Source: Sphingomonas baiyangensis
GTDB taxonomy: Bacteria > Pseudomonadota > Alphaproteobacteria > Sphingomonadales > Sphingomonadaceae
DNA length: 64,000 bases
Direction of reading: 5' to 3'
NCBI RefSeq assembly: GCF_005144715.1
Contig: NZ_SWKR01000002.1
Location: 310,001 to 374,000 of the forward strand
Each line of letters starts with the position of its first letter. The stretch's first letter is position 1. Shown here one piece after another: positions 7,923 through 16,763 of the stretch. The notes below the pieces were generated by a model that was not told the origin of the DNA, made no database searches, and saw nothing but the letters and a program-made list of their open reading frames with translations. The translations under genes were made by a program, and so were the position numbers.

Positions 7923-9125
7923 TCAGCGCCAGCTGTCGAACCACATCCAGTGGTTGAACGCCTGATTGTTCACCAGCGCCGCGCCCGAGACGATCGGATG
8001 GAAATAGGCGAAGGCGATCACCGCCGCGCCGAGTGCGACGGCGGCGGGGCGGGGGCTGCGCGGCAGGGCAAGTGCGGCGGCGAGCGCGAGCGCGATGAAG
8101 ATGCCCGAGAGGTGATAATAATAATAGAAACCCAGTGACTTGGGGATGATCGCGAAGATCGCGAGCGAGAGAATCCATAGTGCTGCGAGTGCCAGATGCG
8201 CGCGCGATCCGCGCCAGCCCGCCCACAGGCACGCCGCGACGGCGACGAGGCCGCCCCACATCACCACCGGATTGCCGATGAGCAGGATGCCGCGCATGAT
8301 GCCCTGATCGGGTTCGTAGAAATACCAGATGGGGCGCAGCATCAGTGGCCAGCTCCACCAGTCGGACTGGTAGGGATGGTCGGACAGGATCTTGGTCTGC
8401 TGCGCGTACATCTCGAACTGGAAGGCGACGAGATCGGCGGGGGCGAGCGGATCGCACCAGTAGAAGAAGGCGGGCGTAAAGCTGGCGAAATAGACGGCGA
8501 GCGCGGCGGTGCCGAACGCGAGCGGCGCGGTGAGCTGTGCGCGGCCGGGCTGCGTCGCGAGCAGCAGCAGGCACGCCGCTGCGACATAGGGGATGGCGGC
8601 CCATTTGGTCGCGACCGCGAGGCCGAACAGCGCGCCCGCCAGCGCGAGGCGCGGCAGCCGGCGGGGCGGCGGCGTCGTGAGCGCCCAGATGAGCGCGGCG
8701 ATGCCGAGCGTGAGGAACGCGCCCAGAAAGCCGTCGAGCATCCCGATGCGCGCCTGCACGAACAATGTCTGGTTGAGCATCAGCAGCCCAGCGCCGAGCG
8801 CGGCCACCCAGATGCGCGCGAACAGCATCCAGAGGATTGCGAAGCCGCCGAGCACGGTGAGCGTGCCCGCCAGCGTCGACATTGCGCGCCAGCCGATCGG
8901 ATTGTCGCCGAACAGCGCGATGCCCGCGCCGATCAGCATCTTGCCCATCAGCGGATGCTCGGTGTTCACCGGCTCGGACAGCGTGAGCAGCGTGCGCGCG
9001 GCGGGGACGTAATGCACCTCGTCGAACACCAGCCCGGCGGGGCGGTGGATGCCGAGCGTGAACAGCAGTTGCGCCGCGAGCGCGATGAGGATCGCGGCGT
9101 GGAGAGGCTTGAGAGCGAAGCGCAT
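7923..9125 (-). CDS. Dolichyl-phosphate-mannose-protein mannosyltransferase-like glycosyltransferase (GT39)
   Basis: A 400-residue polytopic membrane protein with around nine to ten hydrophobic segments. The first extracytoplasmic loop contains FDEVHYVPAA, the acidic Asp-Glu motif of the GT39/PMT superfamily, followed by the NTEHPLMGKMLI block. These GT-C enzymes move sugars from polyprenyl-phosphate carriers to proteins or lipids on the outer face of the cytoplasmic membrane. The acceptor cannot be read from the sequence. First gene of a four-gene minus-strand run with rarA, the serine hydrolase and the unknown gene; it diverges from metZ with 90 bp between starts. Confidence 0.85.
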   Translation of the reverse strand: MRFALKPLHAAILIALAAQLLFTLGIHRPAGLVFDEVHYVPAARTLLTLSEPVNTEHPLMGKMLIGAGIALFGDNPIGWRAMSTLAGTLTVLGGFAILWMLFARIWVAALGAGLLMLNQTLFVQARIGMLDGFLGAFLTLGIAALIWALTTPPPRRLPRLALAGALFGLAVATKWAAIPYVAAACLLLLATQPGRAQLTAPLAFGTAALAVYFASFTPAFFYWCDPLAPADLVAFQFEMYAQQTKILSDHPYQSDWWSWPLMLRPIWYFYEPDQGIMRGILLIGNPVVMWGGLVAVAACLWAGWRGSRAHLALAALWILSLAIFAIIPKSLGFYYYYHLSGIFIALALAAALALPRSPRPAAVALGAAVIAFAYFHPIVSGAALVNNQAFNHWMWFDSWR

Positions 9126-9215
9126 CGCGACTGGCGCTAGCAGATCGCGTGCGGACGATCGAACGCCAAAAGCGCCCGCCTTGCGCTATGACACGTCTGG
9201 CGGCAAAGCGGGGCC

Positions 9216-10424
9216 ATGAAGCGCAATACCGGCCAGGACCGCAGCATCACGTCACGCTGGCGCCCCGCGACGCAGGCTGTGCGCGGCGGCACCGCGCGAT
9301 CCGAATATGGCGAGACGAGCGAGGCGCTGTTCCTCACCTCGGGCTATGCCTATGACTGTGCGGGCGACGCCGCGGCACGCTTTGCCGGCGAGCAGGCGGG
9401 CATGACCTATTCGCGGTTGCAGAACCCGACGGTCGAGATGCTCGAGCAGCGGATCGCGCTGATGGAAGGCGCCGAGGCGTGCCGCGCGACGGCAAGCGGC
9501 ATGGCGGCGATGACGGCGGCGTTGTTGTGCCAGCTCGAGGCAGGCGACCATGTGGTGGCGGGCCGCGCGCTATTCGGCTCGTGCCGCTGGCTCACCGATA
9601 CGCTGCTGCCGAAGTTCGGGATTGCGACCACCATCGTCGATGCGCGCGACGCGCAGGCGTTCGCCGATGCGACGACCGACAAGACCAAGCTCTATTTCTT
9701 CGAGACGCCCGCCAACCCGACGATGGACATCGTCGACTTGCAGGCGGTGTGCGACATCGCTCGCGCGCGCGGCGTGACGACGGTGGTCGACAACGCCTTC
9801 GCCACCCCCGCGCTCCAGCGGCCGATGGAGTTTGGCGCCGATGTCGTCGCCTATTCGGCGACCAAGATGATGGACGGGCAGGGGCGCGTGCTGGCGGGCG
9901 CGGTGTGCGGCAGCGAGGACTTCATCCTCAACACGCTGCTGCCCTTCACGCGCAACACGGGGCCGACGCTGAGCGCGTTCAACGCCTGGGTGGTGCTGAA
10001 GGGCCTCGAGACGCTCGACCTGCGCATCCGCCGCCAGAGCGAGAATGCGCTGGCGGTCGGCCGCTTCCTCGAAGGTCGCGTGCCGCGCATCAATCATCCG
10101 GGGCTGCCGAGCCATCCGCAGCATGCGCTGGCGATGGCGCAGATGGCGATGACGGGGCCGATCTTCTCGTTCGAGGTCGATGGCGGGCGCGCGCAGGCGC
10201 ACGCGCTGCTCGACGCGCTCGAGCTTGTCGACATCTCGAACAATATCGGCGATTCGCGATCGCTGATGACGCACCCCGCCTCGACCACCCATGCCAGCGT
10301 GAGCGAGGACAAGCGGCTCGAGATGGGCATTCGCGAGGGCACGCTGCGGCTCAATGTGGGGCTCGAGGACCCTGCCGATGTGATCGACGATCTCGACCAG
10401 GCGCTGCGGCGGGCGGGGCTGTGA
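9216..10424 (+). CDS. metZ: O-succinylhomoserine sulfhydrylase
   Basis: A 402-residue Cys/Met-metabolism PLP enzyme. The PLP lysine is Lys217 in the YSATK motif, and ETPANPTMD, VVDNAFATP and the SRSLMTHPAS segment before the C-terminus are all conserved. The N-terminus (ATQAVRGGTARSEYGETSEALFLTSGY) is that of alphaproteobacterial MetZ, which makes homocysteine directly from O-succinylhomoserine and sulfide. RBS AAAGCGGGG precedes the ATG. The stop overlaps the apaG start (GTGA). I looked for a SAM-II riboswitch in the 90-bp leader and did not see its conserved core. Confidence 0.93.
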   Translation: MKRNTGQDRSITSRWRPATQAVRGGTARSEYGETSEALFLTSGYAYDCAGDAAARFAGEQAGMTYSRLQNPTVEMLEQRIALMEGAEACRATASGMAAMTAALLCQLEAGDHVVAGRALFGSCRWLTDTLLPKFGIATTIVDARDAQAFADATTDKTKLYFFETPANPTMDIVDLQAVCDIARARGVTTVVDNAFATPALQRPMEFGADVVAYSATKMMDGQGRVLAGAVCGSEDFILNTLLPFTRNTGPTLSAFNAWVVLKGLETLDLRIRRQSENALAVGRFLEGRVPRINHPGLPSHPQHALAMAQMAMTGPIFSFEVDGGRAQAHALLDALELVDISNNIGDSRSLMTHPASTTHASVSEDKRLEMGIREGTLRLNVGLEDPADVIDDLDQALRRAGL

Positions 10425-10819
10425 AGGCGCTGTTCACCGAGGAGGCACGCACGCGCGGCATCGTGGTGCGCACGTCGGTGAGCTATCTGCCCGAACAGTC
10501 GGACCCCGAACGCGGCCGCTGGTTCTGGGCCTATCACATCCGCATCGAGAACGAGGGCGACGGCGCGGTGCAGCTGCTGACGCGCCACTGGATCATCACC
10601 GACGGGCGCGGGCTGCGCCATGCGGTGGAAGGCGAGGGCGTTGTCGGCGAGCAGCCGATGATCGCGCCGGGCGCCAGCTTCGACTATGTATCGGGCTGCC
10701 CGCTCTCGACCCCGACAGGATCGATGCAGGGCGCCTATCAGATGCTCGGCGAGGACGGCGAGACCTTCGACGTGGCGATCCCGAAGTTCGCGCTGGTCGC
10801 GCCGGCAGTGGCGCAGTGA
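10421..10819 (+). CDS. apaG: ApaG domain protein
   Basis: A 132-residue protein of the ApaG family: VVVRTSVSYLPEQS, then FWAYHIRIENEG, LLTRHWIITDGRG, VVGEQPMIAPGASFDYVSG and TPTGSMQGAYQM cover the diagnostic fibronectin-like beta sandwich. ApaG has been linked to cobalt/magnesium homeostasis and, in enteric bacteria, to diadenosine tetraphosphate; its biochemical role is unsettled. GTG start at 10421 overlaps the metZ stop. The metZ-apaG coupling is, to my knowledge, common in sphingomonads. Confidence 0.95.
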   Translation: MKALFTEEARTRGIVVRTSVSYLPEQSDPERGRWFWAYHIRIENEGDGAVQLLTRHWIITDGRGLRHAVEGEGVVGEQPMIAPGASFDYVSGCPLSTPTGSMQGAYQMLGEDGETFDVAIPKFALVAPAVAQ

Positions 10820-10829
10820 GCGGGCGGCA

Positions 10830-11621
10830 ATGAAGCGCACGCACCTGCCGCTCAACGGACTGCGCGTGCTCGACGCGGCAGCGCGCCATCTGTCGTTCAC
10901 GCGCGCGGCCGACGAGCTGGCGGTGACGCCGGCGGCGGTCGGCCAGCAGATTCGCGCGCTCGAGGACATGCTGGGGGTAGTGCTGTTCCGCCGCACCACC
11001 AAGGGGCTCGAGCTGACGCCCGAGGGCGCGGGGGGGCTCACCGCGCTGCGCGGCGGGTTCCTCCAATTCGAGGAAGCCGTGCGCGCGATGCAGGCGCAGC
11101 AATCGTCGAAGGCGCTGACGATCGCGGCACCACGCGACGTGACGCAGAAATGGCTGTTGCCGCGCCTCGCCGCGATCGCCGCAGCGGATCGCGAGCTGCG
11201 CTTCCAGCTGCTCGCGGCCGAAGAGGGGCTCGATTTTGCGCAGGCCAATCTCGACCTCGCGATCCGCTGGGGCGAGGGGCCGGGCGAGCATGAAGGCGAG
11301 GCGCTCGAATCGGACGGGATGGTGACGATCGAGCGCGTAGGCGGCGGCGCCGATGCGGTGATCGGCTGGCCCGGCGATACCGGCGATGCGCAGGCCGCGG
11401 CGATGCGCGTCGCCGATGCGGGGCTCGCGATCGACGCGGCCGCCGCGGGTCTTGGCCGCGCGACGGTGCCCGAACTGCTCGCGCGCGCCGATCTTGCCGC
11501 CGGGCGCGTGGCGCCGGTGGGCGAGGCGATTGCCGCGCGTCACGGCTATTGGATGGTCGCGCCGCTGCCGCAATGGCGCCAGAAGAAGGTGCGCGCGCTC
11601 GTCGACGCGCTGGCGAGCTGA
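10830..11621 (+). CDS. LysR-family transcriptional regulator, GcvA-like
   Basis: A 263-residue LysR regulator. The N-terminal winged helix-turn-helix spans about residues 8-65 (LPLNGLRVLDAAARHLSFTR, AADELAVTPAAVGQQIRALE, LFRRTTKGLELTPEG), the pattern of the GcvA/AmpR subgroup. The effector-binding part is shorter than the usual 290-310-residue total. It starts 10 bp after apaG and probably shares its transcript. Unusually for a LysR gene it is co-oriented with its neighbours rather than divergent, so its target is not obvious; metZ or glycine/methionine metabolism is only a guess. Confidence 0.9.
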   Translation: MKRTHLPLNGLRVLDAAARHLSFTRAADELAVTPAAVGQQIRALEDMLGVVLFRRTTKGLELTPEGAGGLTALRGGFLQFEEAVRAMQAQQSSKALTIAAPRDVTQKWLLPRLAAIAAADRELRFQLLAAEEGLDFAQANLDLAIRWGEGPGEHEGEALESDGMVTIERVGGGADAVIGWPGDTGDAQAAAMRVADAGLAIDAAAAGLGRATVPELLARADLAAGRVAPVGEAIAARHGYWMVAPLPQWRQKKVRALVDALAS

Positions 11622-11750
11622 CCCGTCGGCAGCAATCGTTGCTCAGGCCGATCGGTTCGTCGTCCACGCGCAGTCCGGGCACCGTATAGCGGCTGTAACC
11701 CGCGCCATCCTCAGGATGCAGGAAGCCTTCGGCACTCCTATATCGATGCC

Positions 11751-12098
11751 ATGCCGCAGGTTACGGTCTGGTTCGATGGCGGTTGTCCGCTCTGCCGGCG
11801 CGAGATTGCGCTGATGCGCCGGCTCGATCGGGCGGGGCGGCTGCGTTTCGTCGACGCATCGGTGGCGGGCAGCGTCTGCCCTACCGATCGTTCGGCGCTG
11901 CTCGCGCGCTTCCATGCCGAGGAAGACGGGCGGCTGTACGAAGGCGCGGCGGCGTTCGCGGCGATGTGGCGCGCCATTCCGCTGCTGCGGCCGCTGGGCC
12001 TGCTTGCGCGCAACCGCATCGTGCTCGCGACGCTCGAAAGGGCGTACCGGCATTTCTTGCGGGTACGGCCCTATCTTCAGAAGCTTGCCGGAGCCTAG
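11751..12098 (+). CDS. DCC-family thiol-disulfide oxidoreductase-like protein (DUF393)
   Basis: A 115-residue protein with the family-defining DGGCPLC motif at residues 9-15 (Asp-x-x-Cys-x-x-Cys, a thioredoxin-like active site), followed by the LDRAGRLRFVD strand and a C-terminal RNRIVLATLERAYRHF helix. DCC proteins are small predicted thiol-disulfide oxidoreductases of unknown substrate. The 129 bp between lysR and this gene hold no feature I can name. Confidence 0.88.
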   Translation: MPQVTVWFDGGCPLCRREIALMRRLDRAGRLRFVDASVAGSVCPTDRSALLARFHAEEDGRLYEGAAAFAAMWRAIPLLRPLGLLARNRIVLATLERAYRHFLRVRPYLQKLAGA

Positions 12099-12164
12099 TA
12101 CCAACTGGCGTGGAACACGCGCCGTGACCGCACGTTCGCAGCCCTCTCTTTTCCGGGACATGCC

Positions 12165-15100
12165 GTGCCAGCTTCCAACATCGCCGCAGCGCATCCCGGC
12201 AAGGCCGAGCGCGCTGCCGACATCGCCGCGCGGCTAGCGCATACCAATGTGCTCGCCATCCTGCGCGACGAAATCGACGCTGCCGAAGTCGCGGCGCTCG
12301 TGGCGGCGATGGTGCCCGAGGCCATCGTGCTTCTGTGCCCGGGCAGCGATGCGCTGCCGGGCGACGCTGCGCCCGCATCACCCGCGAATATCGGGCAGCG
12401 CGTCGCGGCGCTGCATCGCCTGTCGTGCCTTCGCGCCGAAGGCGACGCGCGACGCATCGCCCTAATCAGCACGGGCGAGGCGGCGGCGCGCGCCTATCCG
12501 CCGCCCGACGCCTATCGCGCGGTGCCGCCCTCGATCGCGGTCGATATGGCGATCGATCTGGCCGCGCTGCACGCCGAACTGATCGAAGCCGGCTATGTCG
12601 ACGACGAGCGCGTCGACGAACCGGGCGAGGTGGGGCTGCGCGGCCAGGTGCTTGACGTGTTTCCCGCCGACCGGGCGCATCCACTGCGCGTCGAGGAAGC
12701 CGACGGCCGGATCGTCGCGATCCGACGCTACGACGCCGGCGACCAGCGCGGCGTCGATACGATCGAGGCGTGCGAACTTGGCCGCGTCACCGAGCCGGCG
12801 GTGGGCGACGCGCCGGTCACGCTGCTCGATCACCTCGACGACGCGATCGTCGTCGTCGATCGCGCCGGCGACGAGCGCCGCCGCCGCTTCCTCAAGCTGG
12901 TGGCCGACGCGACGAAGCGCGGGTCGCGGCGCGTCGGCCGCCACATCGTCGACGATGCCGCGTGGAAGGCCGCGCTCGAAACGCGCGAAACGGCGGACAT
13001 CGCGCCGGCCGGCGATCCGCCGCCCCGCTTCGTCGAGAGCGCCGCGCCGCTTCGCGCCTGTGCGAAGCTGGTGCGCGCCGAGATCGCGCAGGGCAACCGC
13101 GTGGCACTGCTCGGCGGCGAGCGCGATATCCGCTTCCTCATGCCGCGCCTGGCGAACGCGGTGAAGCTCGAGGGCGAAGCATTGGCCAACTGGGCAGCGC
13201 TCGAGCAATCGCGCGCGCCCTTGTGCTCGCTGCCAGTGCGCGCCGATCGTGGGTTCCGGCGCGACGGACTGCTCGTCATCGCCGCCGCCGACCTCATCGG
13301 CAGTCGCGCCGAGCGCGGCGATGCCGCCAGCGCCTCGATTCCCGCCTTCGACGCCGCGGTGGAGCTGCGCGTCGGCGATGTCGTGATCCACGAGGATCAC
13401 GGGCTGGCGGTGGTCGATGGCGTGCGCCCGCTGCCGGGTGGCGACGGCGAGGATGCGGCGAGCGACGCGATTGCGCTAACCTATGCCGGCGATGCCATCC
13501 GCCTCGTTCCGGTGTCGGAGGCCGACCGCATCTGGCGCTATGGTGCCGAAGCCGATGCGGTACGGCTCGACAAGCTCGACGGATCGACCTGGCAGAAGCG
13601 CCGCCGCGACATCGACGCCGCGATTGCGGAGACGGCGCGCGGGCTCACCGCGATCGCCGCTGAGCGCGCCGAGCGCAGCGCCCCCGTGCTCGATCCGAAG
13701 CCTGCCGACTATGAGAGCTTCGCCGCGGGCTTCCCCTATTCCGAAACGCCCGATCAGCAGGCGGCGATCGAGGCCGTGCGTGCCGATCTGGCGAGCGGGC
13801 GACCGATGGACCGGCTGATCGTGGGCGATGTCGGCTTCGGCAAGACCGAGGTCGCGCTGCGTGCCGCCGCCATCGCTGCGCTGTCGGGCCGTCAGGTGGC
13901 GATCGTCGCGCCGACGACGGTGCTTGCGCGCCAGCATCTGGAGAGCGTGACGCAGCGCTTCGAGGACAGTGGCATCACCGTGGCCGGCCTATCGCGGCTG
14001 TCGAGCGCGGCGGAGAAGCGCGCGGTGAAGGCAGGGCTCAAGGACGGATCAGTGCGCATCGTCGTCGGCACCGGGGCGATCGCGGCGAAGGATGTGCGCT
14101 TCAAGCAGCTCGCACTCGTCATCGTCGACGAGGAGCAGCGCTTCGGTGCGGCCGACAAGAAGCGGCTCGAGGCGCTGTCGGCGGGCCATGTGCTGAGCAT
14201 GACCGCAACGCCGATACCGCGCACCTTGCAGGCGGCGATGGTGGGGTTGCGGCAGCTCTCGGTGATCGCGACGCCGCCCGCGCGCCGCCAGCCGATCCGC
14301 ACCGCGATCGGCGCGTTCGACAAACAGGTACTGCGCGCCGCACTGCTGCGCGAGAAAAGCCGCGGTGGGCAGAGCTTCGTGGTGGTGCCGCGGATCGCCG
14401 ACATGGCGCCGCTCGCCGCGGTCCTTGCCGAGAGCGTGCCCGAGCTCGAGGTGCTGACGGCGCATGGGAAGCTGCCCGCTGCCGAGATCGACGAGGCGAT
14501 GGTGCGCTTCGGCGCGGGCGAGGGCGATGTGCTGCTGGCGACCAACATCATCGAGACGGGGCTCGACGTGCCGCGCGCGAACACGATGGCGATCCTCCAT
14601 GCCGATCGCTTCGGCATCGCCCAGCTGCACCAGCTTCGCGGCCGGGTTGGGCGCGGCGGACGGCGCGGGCAGGTGCTGCTGTTCACCAAGGGCGAAGGCG
14701 AGATCGCGCCGCGCACACTCAAGCGGCTGCGCACGCTCGAGACGTTCGATCGGCTGGGCGCGGGGTTCGCGATCAGCGCGAGCGACCTCGACCTGCGCGG
14801 CGCGGGCGATCTGCTCGGCGATACGCAGGCCGGCCATATGCGGCTGATCGGTGTCGAGCTGTATCAGCAACTGCTCGAAGGCGCGTTGCGGACGGCGCGC
14901 GGCGAGCGCGTGGAACGCTGGTCGCCCGAGCTCAACCTCGGCGCGCAAGGGAACTTTCCCGAAAGCTGGGTGCCCGATGCCGATACGCGCATCACGCTCT
15001 ATGCCCGGCTGGCGCGCATCGGTTCGTTCGATGCGCTCGACGATTTCGAGCGCGAGATCGAGGATCGCTTCGGCACGCCGCCGCCGGCGGCAACGCGGCT

Positions 15101-15326
15101 GCTGGCGAGCGCGCGCATCCGGTTGCAGGCGCGCGCGCTCGATATCGAGCGGATCGACGCGGGGCCGGCGGCGATCGCCTTCGCACCGCGCGGCGATGCG
15201 GCGGTACTGGCCGAGGCGCTGGAGCTGGGCGAGCGCAACGGGCGCGTGCTGCTCGACGAACGCATCGACGAACCCGATGCGCGCTTCGACCGCGTGCGCC
15301 ACCTGCTCGACGCGGCGACCGAATAG
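12165..15326 (+). CDS. Mfd-type transcription-repair coupling factor, probably a shortened paralogue
   Basis: A 1053-residue SF2 translocase. The UvrB-like N-terminal part includes VDEPGEVGLRGQVLDVFPAD. The RNA-polymerase-interacting (CarD-like) domain begins near residue 403 with VGDVVIHEDHG. The translocase motor has Walker A GDVGFGKTE (554-562), the DEEQRFG box (655-661), MTATPIPRTL and the TATNIIETGLDVPRAN-type motif V, followed by QLHQLRGRVGRG. Classical Mfd is about 1150 residues with DEEH; here the N-terminus is about 100 residues shorter and the box is DEEQ. I therefore think it is a second Mfd-like protein, but it could be the only copy. GTG start at 12165. Confidence 0.85.
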   Translation: MPASNIAAAHPGKAERAADIAARLAHTNVLAILRDEIDAAEVAALVAAMVPEAIVLLCPGSDALPGDAAPASPANIGQRVAALHRLSCLRAEGDARRIALISTGEAAARAYPPPDAYRAVPPSIAVDMAIDLAALHAELIEAGYVDDERVDEPGEVGLRGQVLDVFPADRAHPLRVEEADGRIVAIRRYDAGDQRGVDTIEACELGRVTEPAVGDAPVTLLDHLDDAIVVVDRAGDERRRRFLKLVADATKRGSRRVGRHIVDDAAWKAALETRETADIAPAGDPPPRFVESAAPLRACAKLVRAEIAQGNRVALLGGERDIRFLMPRLANAVKLEGEALANWAALEQSRAPLCSLPVRADRGFRRDGLLVIAAADLIGSRAERGDAASASIPAFDAAVELRVGDVVIHEDHGLAVVDGVRPLPGGDGEDAASDAIALTYAGDAIRLVPVSEADRIWRYGAEADAVRLDKLDGSTWQKRRRDIDAAIAETARGLTAIAAERAERSAPVLDPKPADYESFAAGFPYSETPDQQAAIEAVRADLASGRPMDRLIVGDVGFGKTEVALRAAAIAALSGRQVAIVAPTTVLARQHLESVTQRFEDSGITVAGLSRLSSAAEKRAVKAGLKDGSVRIVVGTGAIAAKDVRFKQLALVIVDEEQRFGAADKKRLEALSAGHVLSMTATPIPRTLQAAMVGLRQLSVIATPPARRQPIRTAIGAFDKQVLRAALLREKSRGGQSFVVVPRIADMAPLAAVLAESVPELEVLTAHGKLPAAEIDEAMVRFGAGEGDVLLATNIIETGLDVPRANTMAILHADRFGIAQLHQLRGRVGRGGRRGQVLLFTKGEGEIAPRTLKRLRTLETFDRLGAGFAISASDLDLRGAGDLLGDTQAGHMRLIGVELYQQLLEGALRTARGERVERWSPELNLGAQGNFPESWVPDADTRITLYARLARIGSFDALDDFEREIEDRFGTPPPAATRLLASARIRLQARALDIERIDAGPAAIAFAPRGDAAVLAEALELGERNGRVLLDERIDEPDARFDRVRHLLDAATE

Positions 15327-15333
15327 CCTGACC

Positions 15334-16632
15334 CTACACCCGATCGGCCTTTGGAAAGCCCCGCGCGAACGCAGCCGTGATGGCCTCGCGATCGCCGCCA
15401 TGGTCGGCAACGTTGCCGGCATGTTCGGCAAGCTCGCACGCGCAATCGCGCAGGAAGGCGATGCATTCATCCGACTGGCCGCGTTCGACGAGCTTGTCGG
15501 CCACTCTGGCATAGAGGCCGATCATGCGGATTGCGATCGAGGGATATTGGCAGGCACTCTGCCGGAACGCCGTGAGCGGCCCGGCGAACACGGCGCGGAA
15601 ATCCTGCCCCGGAAGCTCGAAGCGCGCGTCCTCGCGCCAGACCGGTGCCTTGTCGGCATCGACCCAGGCGGCCGCGTGGGACAGCATCGCCGCCGCGAGC
15701 CGATCGGCCGCCGCGCGCCCGGTGTAAAGATCGTTGACCGCCGGAGACAGCGCGCGCGCCGCGATCTCGACGAGCAGCCGGACGCGGAACCCGACGCCCT
15801 CGACATCGCCGCGATGCGGCCCGACGGGCACGGCATCGAGCATCCGCCGCTCGTCGGCAACGGGGTGTTCGAGCGCGATCAGCGGATCGCCCGCCAGCAC
15901 ATAGCGCCCCGGCGCCGCCAGGACGCGCACATGGCTATTCGAATCGCCGACGAGGCGCCGCAGCGCGACGAGATCGTTCCCCTCGACATAGCCGTCGTCA
16001 CGCGCGCGCACGATCTGGCGACATTCGCCGGCATGGGGCGCGCCGGCGGCTACGATCACCTCGTCGCGCGCAGCATCGCGCCCGAGATAGGCGATCGACC
16101 GGTCGACGAAGACCGTCCGGCCGAGATCGTGCAGCGCGATCGTCAGCAGCGCCACGACGCCGATCTGTTGCAGCAGCACGGCGCCGACTGTTGCGAGCGG
16201 GACGTCGGCAAGCTCGGCCTCGCCGTCGACCGCCGCCATCGCGCCGAGCGCGAAGACGAGCGCGAACACCAGCACGGTCAGCGCGGCGCGGACCAGCCGC
16301 TTCTCGAGCCACCGGTCGATCAGCCGCACGCCCAGATTGCTGCTCGCGACGGTGAGCACTAGCAGCGTGATCGAGAAATAGAGTGTGGTGAACGCCGTAC
16401 CGATGCCGATCGCCACCGCGACGAGATCTTTCGCGGTATCGGCCGTCTCTACCGGATTGAGATCGTTGGCGAGCAGCCATGCGGCGAGCCCGCTGCGATC
16501 GAGGTGCAGCATCGCGAGCAGCAGCGGCATCGCCGCGAGCGCGCCGAGCACGGGTAATCCCCAATAGCTCGCGACCATGCGGTGCAGCAGCCACGCAAGG
16601 CGCCCGCGCGACGACAGATGGCGCGACCTCAT
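15334..16632 (-). CDS. DUF2254 membrane protein
   Basis: 432 residues from the ATG at 16632. Four hydrophobic segments occupy the first about 190 residues (YWGLPVLGALAAMPLLLAML, then TAFTTLYFSITLLVLTVASS, LTVLVFALVFALGAMAA and LLQQIGVVALLTIAL), followed by a soluble domain with the LSPAVNDLYTG element typical of DUF2254. Function is unknown; some relatives are annotated as predicted membrane proteins near transport genes. It converges with the Mfd-like gene (7 bp between stops) and diverges from the rhodopsin operon across a 131-bp gap that contains a perfect palindrome. Confidence 0.85.
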   Translation of the reverse strand: MRSRHLSSRGRLAWLLHRMVASYWGLPVLGALAAMPLLLAMLHLDRSGLAAWLLANDLNPVETADTAKDLVAVAIGIGTAFTTLYFSITLLVLTVASSNLGVRLIDRWLEKRLVRAALTVLVFALVFALGAMAAVDGEAELADVPLATVGAVLLQQIGVVALLTIALHDLGRTVFVDRSIAYLGRDAARDEVIVAAGAPHAGECRQIVRARDDGYVEGNDLVALRRLVGDSNSHVRVLAAPGRYVLAGDPLIALEHPVADERRMLDAVPVGPHRGDVEGVGFRVRLLVEIAARALSPAVNDLYTGRAAADRLAAAMLSHAAAWVDADKAPVWREDARFELPGQDFRAVFAGPLTAFRQSACQYPSIAIRMIGLYARVADKLVERGQSDECIAFLRDCACELAEHAGNVADHGGDREAITAAFARGFPKADRV

Positions 16633-16658
16633 GCCGCGCCTGCCCGCGCCAAAACATT

Positions 16659-16674
16659 GTTCCGGCGCCGGAAC
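16659..16674. promoter_or_regulatory. Perfect 16-bp palindrome, candidate operator between DUF2254 and rhodopsin genes
   Basis: GTTCCGGCGCCGGAAC is its own reverse complement. It sits 27 bp upstream of the DUF2254 start and about 90 bp upstream of the rhodopsin start, where a dimeric regulator could control both. It is GTTC-N8-GAAC, not the direct-repeat LexA box of alphaproteobacteria. Confidence 0.4.
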
Positions 16675-16763
16675 TTCAAGCGGGCACCGGCTTTCTGCAC
16701 AGCATCCACGGCCGCCTGCGACCGCGACCTTCGCACGCTGCACAATCCGGTCGCGAAAGGTGC

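Noticed and set aside
9126..9215. Possible SAM-II riboswitch before metZ
   Set aside because: The conserved pseudoknot core sequence and terminal GCTAAAAAGG-type element were not found.
14049..15512. Long minus-strand frames within the Mfd-like gene
   Set aside because: Arg/Ala-rich shadow translations with no motif; the plus strand carries the full translocase motifs.
16659..16674. Palindrome as a LexA box
   Set aside because: It is GTTC-N8-GAAC, whereas the alphaproteobacterial LexA site is the direct repeat GTTC-N7-GTTC seen before lexA.
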